From the NCBI GenBank assembly GCA_030549495.1, contig JAUIRK010000928.1:509001-573000 (forward strand): a DNA stretch of 64,000 nucleotides, read 5' to 3'. Every line of letters starts with the position of its first letter. Position 1 is the stretch's first letter. The position numbers and the translations under genes were made by a program. This DNA comes from Nectonema munidae. Lineage: Eukaryota; Nematomorpha; Nectonematoida; Nectonematidae. Below are positions 11,360 through 22,400 of this stretch, piece by piece. The notes under the pieces were generated by a model that was not told where the DNA came from, did not search any database, and saw only the letters and a list, made by a program, of their open reading frames with translations.

Positions 11360-13477
11360 ATTCAAACCACAAAAGGACTAATAAAAGGACTAAAACCTTT
11401 ATTTAGTTGTAATTTTCTTTGATAATTATATATATTTTTATAGATTAAAAAATCTCCATTTTAACTTGGATCATAAAAAAATACTTAGGCATGCGAGTGT
11501 ATTTGGACTTCGTCAATGAAAAGGCAGCTATGATACCCTTACACTCGTCAGTAAATATTTTATAATTAATAATAAATGGAAAGATAAAATATTTAAAAAA
11601 AGTTAAATACCTGGATAAGATTTTTTAATGCAGCAATAATGAATTATGCTGGTAAAAGTTTTATTTTTACAATATTTATATTCTCATCCAATTTCATTTT
11701 GAAGCTTTAGTAGATGGAAATTTGAATAAATTATAGGAAAAATAAAAATAGTCCAGATTATATTTTTGAAAATGGTTGCTATTTCTTAGCAATTCGGTAT
11801 ATTTTATTTTTAGCAAAAAAATTCGGTTTTTATTTAAATTCGATTAGATAGTTTTGACTATATATCCAAAACAACTATGTATTTAAGTTGACTGGAGCCA
11901 GACATAGGAGCCATATTTTTAATCTTTCAGGCTCCGGCTCTATGTAGACAAATCATCTGGCTGCTCCGGATCCGACTTCGGCTCTAGCTCCGAATCCCCG
12001 CCTGTAACCTTTATGTTTGTAGTCATTTTGTGAGGTCTCTCGGTGCAACATCCAGCAGTAGTTCGCTAACATACTAACGTTCCACCTTCCTTGGTACCTT
12101 CTTTCCATATCCTTTATGTCATAGTTTAACTAAGCCTCATGCTCAATTTGCCCCATTATTTTTATAAGAGAATGCGCTCTATTATTTTTATAAAACTTCC
12201 AGTCTAATTTTTATAAGACAATTCTTTCCATTAAGAATTTGCTCTTTTTTTTATAATACAATTCTTACCATAGACAATTTACTCTATTTATGCAGATCAA
12301 TTAGCGCTATTGTTTTATAAAACCGTTTTTTCAATTTTTTTAGACTCTTTTACGCTTTTTTCATAAGACTATTTTTCGTAAAACGGTTTGGCATATGAAC
12401 GTTTTGCCTAATATCACAACTCATCTCAATAAAAATAGCTATATTTTAATTTTATTTAGTTTTTTGAAGAATTGTTTTTTGAAAGGCAGTTATTTATAAA
12501 TGAAACAAATATTTAAAATTTTTAAACAAAATAAAAATTAATATCTTGTAATTGTAATATCATTGTAATTATCTTTTTCTTCAATTTTATCATCAATAAT
12601 TTAAAATTATTTAAAAGTGATAAAAAAAATTAACAGATAAAATAATTAATTTGAAATAATTTAATAAAGATAAAATAAACAAGAATATAAAATTTTTTAA
12701 TTATTTTACACATATAATAAACAAAGATGGATGAAACAAATAGCCTATGAGACAATTTGTCCATGGGGCGAATTGTCTATGGGGCGAATCATCTATGGGG
12801 CGAATTGACCATGGGGCAAAATGTCTGCCGACCCTTTAAAATAGAGTGTATTCAGCGCATAACTAAAGTCCTAAATTTATAAGACTACTTTATATTTTTT
12901 TTTACAAAATTAGTTAATTTAAATACTATACTTCCAGCGAAAATATTTTAATTAATGCAGAATATACACTAGTTTAAAAAAATCCAAAATTGTTAGGGGG
13001 TGGAATAGGCTTTTCATTTGAAAAATGAAGTTGTCTACCAGGCACATTACAGGAATTGATGAAAGGATATTTGATTCATAGAGAAAACAAATAACTGAAG
13101 GTTAGATAGTTTTATGAGTGAATGTAGTCTAAAGGCAAAGAGTCTACTAGACACCATGCGATGTTTTTATGAAAAAATGTGAATGATTCAGGGGCAAGTG
13201 TATAAAATGAAATTATAATTGTGCAAACAAAAAATTAAGATAGCATTATTTCATTTTACTCAGCATCATTCAAAAAAGTTTAAAAGCTAAATTGATACAA
13301 GCCACAAAAAGTAAAATAACTTTTAACATTTTGCAATGATTTGCCTTTTATAATAAATTTTAAGGAAAAAAAGTTTATCAGAAAAAGTTATAGAGCTTCA
13401 ACAAAAACTAAAAATTTTTAGGGTAGAACTTAAGTTTTTGGAAACTAATTTGACGTACCCCCCTACAGCATACTCTA

Positions 13478-13628
13478 TGGGTGGCATGGCAGGTTGGTTG
13501 AGATGATGGACTTAGCACGGAAGCCTCTGGATTCGATTCCTCATCGATACGAATTTGTTCATAGTTTGACATAAGCGGTACATCAGTGCCTTGTCAACAA
13601 AAATACACCCGCTGTACCTTACCTTTTA
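13478..13628 (+). mobile_element. SINE-A copy 1 (tRNA-derived, diverged)
   Basis: Carries the GGTTGGTTGAGATG box-A-like region, a box-B-like GGATTCGATTCC, then the shared body (TCGATACGAATTTG.., ATAAGCGG.., CCTTGTCAACAAAAA, CTGTACCTTACC). It is the most diverged of six copies in the window and lies between the arms of the foldback element. Confidence 0.65.
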
Positions 13629-14056
13629 CTTAAAATTAAAAAATTTGCTACATAATTAACATAAGAGAGAAAGGAAAGAAAATAAACTAATAAAGCAATT
13701 TTCACTATTTTAAAATGGGACTGTCTTTTCTCAGAATAATTTCAAAATAATAGGAGGCATAAAGATTTAGAGTTTATTTGATATTTTCAAATTTTTATAG
13801 ACAGCAAAAGCCAACATTTAAGTTTTAGCCCTTTTAATTAAAAAATTATTTAATCTAACGGTCGATAGACATTTCGCCCCAAAAACAATTTGCCCCCTGG
13901 ACAAATTGTCTCATAGGCTATTTGTTTCATCCATCTTTGCTTATGTGTAAAATTATTAAAAAATTTTACATTCTTGTTTATTTTATCTCTATTAAATTAT
14001 TTCAAATTAATCATTTTATCTCTTAATTTTTTAGAATTGTCCATAAGACAAAATAT

Positions 14057-14224
14057 CTTATGAAAATAACGGGGCGAATTGTCCATGAAACAAAATGTCT
14101 TATGAAAATAATGGGGCGAATTGTCCATGGGACGAACTGTCTTATGAAAATAATGGAGCGAATTGTCCATGGGACGAACTGTCTTATGAAAATAATGGGG
14201 CGAAATGTCCGAGGACCAAACGAA
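14057..14224 (+). repeat. Four 42-bp tandem units
   Basis: CTTATGAAAATAA recurs at 14057, 14099, 14141 and 14183, an exact 42-bp period. Each unit includes GGGGCGAATTGTCCATG or a close variant. Because 42 is a multiple of three, the array stays open on both strands and gives spurious repetitive frames of 76-78 codons. It forms the right end of the foldback element. Confidence 0.88.
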
Positions 14225-14719
14225 CATAAATCAAAGTATACGAGAAAAGAAAACCATTGCGTTTTTTTGAATATTTGTCTACAAATAAAATTCTGACAGC
14301 TGTCATAAATAATAGATCAAGTACATTTTTAACAACTGAAACGTTTTTTTTCGATATTATATTTTACTATAATAATCAACAAATTTTCTTTAAAAAAGGT
14401 ATTTGATTATGTACAGTGTTACTTATAAAATTTAACAATCGAACATTATAAAAGATATCTCTGCTCAAATATTAAGAAAATAGAGTATTCTTGCTTTTAA
14501 CCCGAATAGCTAGTCAAAATATTCATTCCCAAATAGCTATTAAAAAAATTTCTTGACTCAAAAAAATAAAAGTTTTCAAATGTAACAAACGTAGTGATAA
14601 AGATTAAATGACCTTTGTTGAAAAAAATTCTTAGCGCGAGTCTAACAATATTCATTGATATAAAATTGTAACAATTGGAAACTATTTTAATTTAACTCTA
14701 AATGCAAATTAGATAGAAG

Positions 14720-14922
14720 CAGTTGTGTAACCAGAAAAAAGTGAATGGGGGGAGGGGGGCGCAATTTAAAAACAAAAAACGTGAGCAACATTTTGTATAC
14801 TTTCTTGATCCTTTCATTCGAGAAATTTTCAAAAACTGATATTGCATAAGTTGCATGGGGCACCATGCGGTACATAGGAGTGTGGGCACGGCCCCTCATG
14901 CCCCAGCCTAGCTACGTCACTG
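14720..14922. mobile_element. hAT miniature element, 203 bp
   Basis: The left end CAGTTGTGTAACCAG and the reverse of the right end CAGTGACGTAGCTAG form terminal inverted repeats. The flanks are GATAGAAG (14712-14719) and GAGAGAAG (14923-14930), an 8-bp target duplication with one difference. A GGGGGGAGGGGGGCGC stretch sits inside. The CAGTGACGTAGC-type end is common in hAT non-autonomous elements. A fragment of the same kind of end lies at 46928-46963. Confidence 0.75.
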
Positions 14923-14930
14923 GAGAGAAG

Positions 14931-17841
14931 AGAACTGAATCAGATAGGAAGGCTTAAAGAGAGAAGAGGGCTTGAGTGAATGATTGAGTTTTAGCAGAGA
15001 AAGCGGAAGAGAAAAACAGAGGAGACAGAAAGAGAAATAGAATCACTGTGACAGAAGATGAGAAAATCTAGTGGATCATCAATATGTGTTTGCCCAAAAA
15101 TACTATAAAGAGAAGACACTGTGAAAAACATTGCTGACTTATTGTGTGCATATTGAAGCAATGGATTATTATTATATAGCTCTCACGCATCGCAATTCAT
15201 TACATATTGTAAAATATGTTCGATAGGAATTTCAGAGCAGCTTGGCATGTGATGTTTGATTGATTCGAAGTCTCCATTCTTCATACATGATTCATACATA
15301 GATATCATGATCATCATACATGTTTTATAAACAAGCAGCAACTCTTACTTATAAAAAAATATTGGGGGGGGGGGGGGGGGCGAAGGTCATTTTCGCCCCC
15401 CTGAAAACACATTTGGGGGAGTGGGCGGTCGCCCCCCCCCCCTCGCCCCCCGGATGTGCGCCCCTGATATCATACAAGTAAAAATGAAGAGCTGTGAAGA
15501 GAAAAAGTTTGGAAACCACTGCCTTAGATCAAGTAAAAATTTCCTTATAATAGAACTTATTTTAGGACTCCTTACAGACTTGCAACATCTCTTTCCTTTA
15601 TGCCGTTTCTAATTGAAAACTGCATTTTATGCATAATAGTGGGGCGCAATTGTTGAAATTAGGGGAGGGGGAAGAACACATTTTTTTTATGATTTGACGT
15701 CAAAAATTTGTATTTATTTTTATATAAAAAATAGTTTGGAAAATGTCTCCTAGGATGAAATTATTGTCATCATGAAAGCGTTAAGCTACTGTAGGGAGGG
15801 AGAAAATGTAAATAATCAGAAGCCATAGCTGTGTGCTAGGATCAAATTATTATGGAGAAGGAGGGGGGCATTTTGTTCTTCTTGGAATGAGATTTTTGAA
15901 GAGTTACTCACAGTAACCTTTGGCATTTGAAAATATTTTTGAATATTAGACTAAAAATAGTAATAATTACAATAAAGTGAGTAAATTTATATTTCATGTT
16001 AAAATGTTCTTAAATTTGAAATATTTTGTCAAGATTAAAAATGATCTGTTTATTGCACTGGATAAAAAAGTTAAGAACTTTTTCTTCAATAAACTTGAAA
16101 ATTGGCGTTTAAACTTTAAATATGTTATCTCAGTGATGATGCATAAAACCGGCTGTTTTCAATTTCTTTTAAACCAAATCAGAAATATTCACCAGTATAT
16201 GAAAAGCATGCTTATCCATTGTATGAATTAACTATTCTGCTATTACTGCAATAATAATAATCTTTATAGATTGCATAATTATTTGTTTTTTAAAGTTATT
16301 GCCTTTGTTCCTTAACTTTCTCAATCGCAATCTTTCCTATATTATCCTTACATATAATATGAGACTTTGTTTTTTTTATTTACTTTTGACATTCTTTCAA
16401 TAACCTTATTTGTGGTAAAATAACTATTTAATGAAGGAGTTGTTTCTAATCTATCGGAAGAAGTCCTGATTGATTTAACTTTTCAAAGATGTCTCCTTAA
16501 ACTTGAGATCTCTTTATTAACTTATGCTTATGTATTTATCAGTATTTCTATAAGATTTTGTTTAAAGATAGGAAAGAATTATGAAACGTTAAGTCGCTTC
16601 GCGCTCGATTCAAAATAAAGGAATTTTGAAAAATTTATTAAAGATAAAATTGCTACCAGTAAGTTTTTTCCCATATTTACTTTTTTACCAATGATACTTA
16701 TCCATAACTTTCTAGTAGAATTCATCGCAATGTTTTAAAAAATTGTCTGTACACCCTTCTAGAATACAACACAACTACAATGTATAGGGCAGAATTGTGA
16801 ATGATCGAATGTGATGCCTTCAAACTTCAACTTGCTTTTCGTTTTTGTACTTTTCGAAGTTAATTTTGATACTTTTGTCAATTACTGTGTTTTCCATGAA
16901 ATGCTAGTGCATGCTATAACCCACTGCGCAGAATAAGGAGCACGCATGACGTCAGTTTGTTCAAAAGCTCAGCTCATGTCCAGTGTAGGCCGTGGGAATT
17001 TCTCTCTCTCACTTTATTTTATATCACTGCTATTATGTGTACAATACAAAGACTCTTGATGTGATGAGACAAAGACGTAAATAGCACATCGTTAAATCAT
17101 CAACGTCTTTACTTTCTAACGTCTTTACTTTCTCGCCATCGCTCCTTCCATATGCGTTTGTTTGTACTTTACCGTCCCTCTGTACTTCTTTCGTCAAAGC
17201 TACAATGATTATTGGGTATCGCAAAATGCATAGCGTAAATAGTTGTGAAAGTTTTTTTGGCGCAGGCTACACCTAAGAAATATTTGGACTTGGGGCGGAA
17301 TTGAACTATTATCATAATATCATTTATTATTAAACTAGTCAGTAATAAAGAAAAAATAAAGAACTTCCACCCCAATGGTAACAACTCAAGAAGCTCCACC
17401 CCCATTCCTCTACCTAAGAACATCCGCCTGATAGATTTTATTAAAGAGCATCCGCCTTTGAGCTTATTATTTATTAAATTTAATATAAAAAATATTTTTA
17501 TGCAAAATTTTATTAAACAAAAAACAACATAAAAAATTTTAGTCTTGAGAAGTGCTTTGTTTCAAATCACAAAGATGCGATTATTCATGAATTGAAGTGC
17601 TGACTTATATGATGATATAAACCAAAAAAACATTTTTTGAAAATTGCCACGTCACATAATTCCCAGCTATCTATATATATATATATACTTGACTTAAGCT
17701 AATTATTGTTATTAAAGTTTTGACTTCCTTTTTTTCTATGTATATAATCTTAAAATAAACAGCTTACTGATTTTTATAAAAAATATCTCATCCATATACC
17801 ATTATTAAATTTTTTCATCCATATATGGAAAAAAATTGAAG
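14931..17841. other. No gene seen; G/C homopolymer tracts
   Basis: No exon was recognised. Homopolymer G and C tracts at 15364-15380 and 15431-15449 lie in a G/C-rich patch within otherwise AT-rich DNA. A consensus cAMP-response element, TGACGTCA, occurs at 16947-16954, and ACGTCTTTACTTTCT is repeated at about 17103 and 17118. An ACCACTGCC-type element end is present near 15520. Frames of 60-85 codons here have no recognisable domain. Confidence 0.5.
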
Positions 17842-17992
17842 GGGGTGTGGGTAAGGTTGGTTAGATACTGTGTTTCGATAACTCAAGGTCTTGGGTTCGA
17901 TCTCGCATCACTCCTCATTTCTTCATAGGTCGATACAAGCGGCCCAATTCTGCCTTGTGGATGAAAACAGCCTACGGTACCTTTACCGTATA
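17842..17992 (+). mobile_element. SINE-A copy 2
   Basis: Reads GTAAGGTTGGTTAGATACTG at its head, a box-B-like GGGTTCGATCTCG, TCGATACAAGCGGC, then GATGAAAACAGCCTACGGTA and CTTTACC. Same order of parts as the copies at 35042 and 48326, so it is assigned to the same tRNA-derived family. Confidence 0.8.
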
Positions 17993-19349
17993 CCCTATAA
18001 TTATTCTCCTGAATTAATACCGCCCTTTATTAATCCATTGAAAAACATCCACTCTAAAATTTCCTCTGATGAATAACAACCACCCCTAGCTAATAAGGAG
18101 TGAAAGTTCCTCATATGTTCCTAAATTAACGATACATTCGTAAAATATATAATATTTTCATATAAAACACGGACATTTATCACAAAATAGGTTAAAATGT
18201 TTTATCTGATTCAAAAGATTCAAAAATGACAAATCTTTCAAAATATGTGTCGGGCCACATCCGAGAATACGCGTGGCCTCAACTTGGACAACACTGGCTT
18301 AAGTTATGATTTCATAAAAAAGTCGAAATAGGAAAGAAAATCATTTAAACCAAAATGGATGCTTCAGTATGCCCAGTAGTGGGCCAAATGAAAAGTATTT
18401 CGATTGCCCTGGATCGCATAATTTTGGAGCGCTAACAGAAAAGTCTCTTTATTACATTTGTCAATTGGATTCTTATTTTTTAGTCCTAATCACAATTAAA
18501 TATTGACGTAAACTTGAAAGTACAGAATAAATTGTAGGTATGTGTGTAGATTGTGACTATATATCGTTTATATTTTAATTTGCATTATCTATCGAGGAAT
18601 ATAGTGGGATAATATGAAAAATCTTTATTTATTAAAAAGGATATTTCGACTATATGAGTCTTTTTCAATTTAAGTGATTATTCCTATTATTATTTTTATA
18701 TATAGTAAAGATCGTGCCGTTTCTAAAACTTAAAATGGTGTTTCTGTTCTAAATCTAAAGTTCGTGTAGAGGCATAAAACATTGAATTAAAGCATTTTAT
18801 ATGTATATTTAAAAATTTGATATTCAAAGGGCATTTATTTTTAGCGTTCACATTTCTTCATTCGAAAACAGAACTAAAAATATCTGAAAAGTTTTGATCC
18901 TGATTATAAAGTCAAAAATAGTTTTTCTTGGTAATAACCCCTTGTAAGAGGCAAAACTATTGACCATGTACAATTCACTCTTAGACCACCAGAATATTGA
19001 AGAGCGCTCTCCTTTGCAACGAAATTTTGTGTAATATAAAGAAGACGATTTTCTTTTCTTGGAACACTGTTGTCGCAATGTTCGTCAAAGGGTTAGCAGT
19101 CATTCTGCACTTCTTCCACTCCAAAAAGTGTCATATTTTTCCTTTTCTTCGTAACGATAACTAATCACTGCTCTATTTGACAATGGTCGGCGCCGCTTTC
19201 CCTTTATTTTGTTTCTTAGCATGAACTTTCTTTTGATTCACATAATCTGCATTCAATCACGCACCCTTAAACAACAATGTGTGTACACACTCAGACGTAA
19301 TGATCAATTTGTGTGTTTGTGTCATTTCACTGAAATTAATTCATTTCAG
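17993..19349. other. No gene assigned; possible promoter side of the prickle-like gene
   Basis: No exon was recognised. The end of this stretch (CATTTCAG at 19342-19349) could be a splice acceptor for the next exon, so an upstream non-coding or short coding exon may lie here. A GGACAACACTGG-type element end is present near 18288. Confidence 0.4.
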
Positions 19350-19414
19350 CGCTACCCCCTCCTATCTCCTATCTCCCCCTTCCAGAAGTGCATGTGATAG
19401 GAAGCAATTATCGC

Positions 19415-22400
19415 ATGCAGCAGCAGCCTTACAATTCATCGAGGGAAAATGGCAGTGTTGCCTTGCTCGAATCCTTCTCCTCTACGCATTCAGACATTGA
19501 CAGTGGCGTTAGCTTCGATGAGTATGAATGGATTCCCTTTGGAATATCTTCAGACTTGGTAACATTCATTTCGTTATTTCCTTAATTGCTTTCTATTGTG
19601 TTTGCATAATTCTCTATCTCTCTTCCTCACTTATTGCTAATGCCATTTCATAAAATTCAAACTCAATCGCGTCCCCTTCATCTTTAACCCTCAAGTGTCC
19701 AGCAAAACCTGGTACTAAATTGATGAACCGATTGAAATTCATGCGCCATCCTGGCCTAAAATGATATTTTTACATCATTGAATTGTAGGAACTACCCTCC
19801 TTTACTTTACTTGATCAAGAACATTTTTCCATCCTATATACTTTTGCATGTTTTAGGTAGTAGAAATGAACAGGGTTGGAGAGAATTAATATTTAGAATC
19901 CTCTCAATATTAAATCTTCCATAAACAATGTCAGTTAACTAGCAAACAGAGCATAACATTTGAAAAGTTACTTCTTCATCAACTATTTGCCTAGCTAATT
20001 AACAAATGCCAACTGATAAACTAATTTCTGCCCAATCACTAAATAAACCACTCAACTAATAAAAGAAAAAAACCAATTAACAAATTAAAACACCAGATAC
20101 GGAATAGATTTTGAGAGACATCTTAATATTGAAACCAAATGCCTCACAATAGAGATTGAAAGTAGACATTCAAGTCAGAAGAATCCCTACTTTCTAAATA
20201 AAATGGTAGGCCATTTAGATTGAATGTCTCAGCTCACAGGCTATTCCATATTATCCTGAAATAGTTCGAAATATTGCACATTCACTTACTGCATTGCCCC
20301 AGCCAAGTTAGTGTAGAAGCATTGTTTCGTCTCTTCCTAACATTATTCATTCTTACCTGCGAGTTGCAATAAAAGAAGATTTAATATAAAGGCAATTTTG
20401 TTCCTGAAAACAAATTAATTTAATTTATTATTCCGAGTCCATTAAGCTTTCAAACTCTTCCGACTTCTTCCATGCTTTTTAGTTAGTTATCATGATCTTT
20501 CTTTTATAATCTAAAATAGAATTTGCGAAAAGAATAACGCTATTAAATTTAATCAAAAAAAATTGATTCCTGCTTCACAAGTCTGAATATATCTATTTAT
20601 TAGATTTAAATCAAAAAAGACGTTATTATGATATTTGAAACATGAAGAGCTTATGAGATTGAGTCTGCGATGAGGCGAGTTAACGAGGAAAAGAGTTGTG
20701 ATCAGGATTGAATTTCTATTCATATAATCAAATTAAACATCCTATCTATCCACTTTATACCTGCATTCTTTTTATACACGATGATATTTTTTATGATTAC
20801 AAAACAAAATTATAAAGTTATATATTCCCATAAATTGTTGGTCTTTCGATCAGATTAAGCTCATACTATCATTGCTAAAAAATGGAGTCTCAATACAAAC
20901 TAAATAGTTTTTGAAGTTATAAAAGATAACTTAGTATTTAAGGCAATTTTTAATTTAAATTGAACATTTTAAAATCATAAAAATAAAAATATTTTTTCTA
21001 TCGTTGTTGCACGAACATTAAATTATGTTCAGTTGTTTGCTATTTCTAGTATACAAATTGGTAAAACGTAAAATTGGTAAGCGTGAGTATCGTTGGTTAG
21101 ATGCTGGATTCGATTACTCAAGATCTTGGATTCAATTCCGCATCAAGCCTACTTTCCTCATCGTTCGATACAAGCTGTGCAATTGGGCCTTTTCAATAAA
21201 AACGGTCCACGTTACTTTACATTTATTTTAGTATAATTTTTGGATTTAAATTAAATATTATTAAAATCACAATTTAGAAATAAAGATATTTTCCTATATA
21301 GTTTCTTGTGTCAACACTCAACATGTATTATGTTCAGGTGTGTGCTAATCTTAGTATTAGAGATGTTTGGGATGTGAACTTTTTTGTATTCGCGAATGCG
21401 GAAACGGATATCATATTTGACATCCTAGCGGATGCGGATATCATAACAGCTATTCTAAGAAAAAGCAAGTTTTATACTTCTTAAAAATTTAGAGAGAAAA
21501 AAGAAAGAGAGAAAATTTGGGATAAAGTAAACATTCCGAAAAAAACTTTACGGCATATAGAAAAAAGAAAAATGTTTCAAAATTACGGATGCGGTTGTTA
21601 TTGCGTATGTTGAAACTTAAATGATTCTCAGATGAGGATGTTAAGAGGATGTAAACATTTTTGTGGATGATTCGCATCTGTGAATGCAGATATCCGATAC
21701 ATCTCTACTTAGTATACAGATAGGGAACACGAGATTTTGTCGACTAAACGTGATTTCTTCGAAAACTATAAAACTTTGAATATTTAATGTAATGTAAAAC
21801 CTGTTTTAGCGGTCACCTTGATAGAACGATCATCTGTCTATACGAGAGTTGGGCAAACTACGGGTAACAGGCCATATGTGGCCTGCTGATATAAAATTAT
21901 TTATCTCATTGGCAGTTAATTATTGATACAAAAAACTTTAGGTATTCAAACTACACGATAATAAAACTGTTCGAACTATTCTGGCTTTTTTCTTTCTGCT
22001 GTTTTAATTTTCACAGTTGAGTTCGTATTTTAAATTTTGAAGAATGAAGTTACTTTTGATTTATATTTATTGTTTCAAGTGTATAATACATTGGAATCTG
22101 GTATTTATTTTTAAAAAAATTTTTATAATTTACAATCTTTTTTCTTGTTTACATTTTCCTACAGTTATTTAATAATTGTTTCATTATATGGACTTTGAAT
22201 CAATGAAATTTTACCTTAATTTTTTTAAAATCTCAAAAAAATATTCAATTCTTTTTACTAACTTATAAATATGTATCTTAGTCGGAAATCTAATTTCGGT
22301 TTGCCTCTCGAAGAAATTTCGTGTACCCTTTTCTATTATGAGTAGGTGCTTGAGTAAGGTTGGTTAGATACTAGATTTCAATAACTCGAGGTCTTGGGTT

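Larger units (their letters stand above)
6926..11390 (-). mobile_element. Jockey/CR1-like LINE (non-LTR retrotransposon)
   Basis: Two-ORF LINE on the minus strand: ORF1 with zinc knuckles, then ORF2 with endonuclease and reverse transcriptase, then an untranslated tail of about 410 bp. The 3' end reads AAATAAATTCTTCTTCTTCT followed by TATAAAAAAAA, a short-repeat/A-rich tail. The 5' limit is set loosely just upstream of ORF1. ORF1 is open and ORF2 is interrupted about four times, so the copy is dead but fairly young. No RNase H domain was seen. The clade is inferred from the RT and C-terminal sequence style and is not certain. Confidence 0.88.
5732..12000. mobile_element. hAT-type element interrupted by a LINE
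   Basis: The left end CAGGGTTTCGGAGCCAG and the reverse of the right end CGGGGATTCGGAGCTAG match at 14 of 17 positions. Both are followed inward by GGAGCC/GGCTCC subterminal repeats. The flanks carry the identical octamer CCTGTAAC (5724-5731 and 12001-12008), the 8-bp target duplication expected of hAT elements. Most of the interior is a LINE of opposite character (about 6926-11390); without it the element is about 1.8 kb. No transposase was recognised in the rest, so it is probably non-autonomous. A poly-C tract lies at 6091-6113. Confidence 0.75.
12130..14225. mobile_element. Large foldback element with tandem termini
   Basis: The inner arms are a strong inverted repeat. The left arm, about 12650-12835, includes GATGGATGAAACAAATAGCC and GAGACAATTTGTCC. 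The right arm, about 13855-14015, carries their reverse complement. Outside them both ends consist of reiterated (G/A)GGGCGAATTGTCCATGGG..TTATGAAAATAAT units, clean on the right (14057-14224) and decayed on the left (about 12140-12410). The core (12836-13855) is non-coding and contains a SINE at 13478-13628. No transposase was seen. Outer limits are approximate. Confidence 0.7.

Noticed and set aside
13997-14296. Repetitive frames on both strands (HYFHKTVRPMDNS-type and MKIMGRIVHGTN-type)
   Set aside because: Produced by the 42-bp tandem array, whose period is a multiple of three.
16947-16954. Perfect TGACGTCA (CRE) upstream of the prickle-like gene
   Set aside because: It is 2.4 kb from the first recognised exon with no mapped promoter; one palindromic 8-mer is not enough for a regulatory call.
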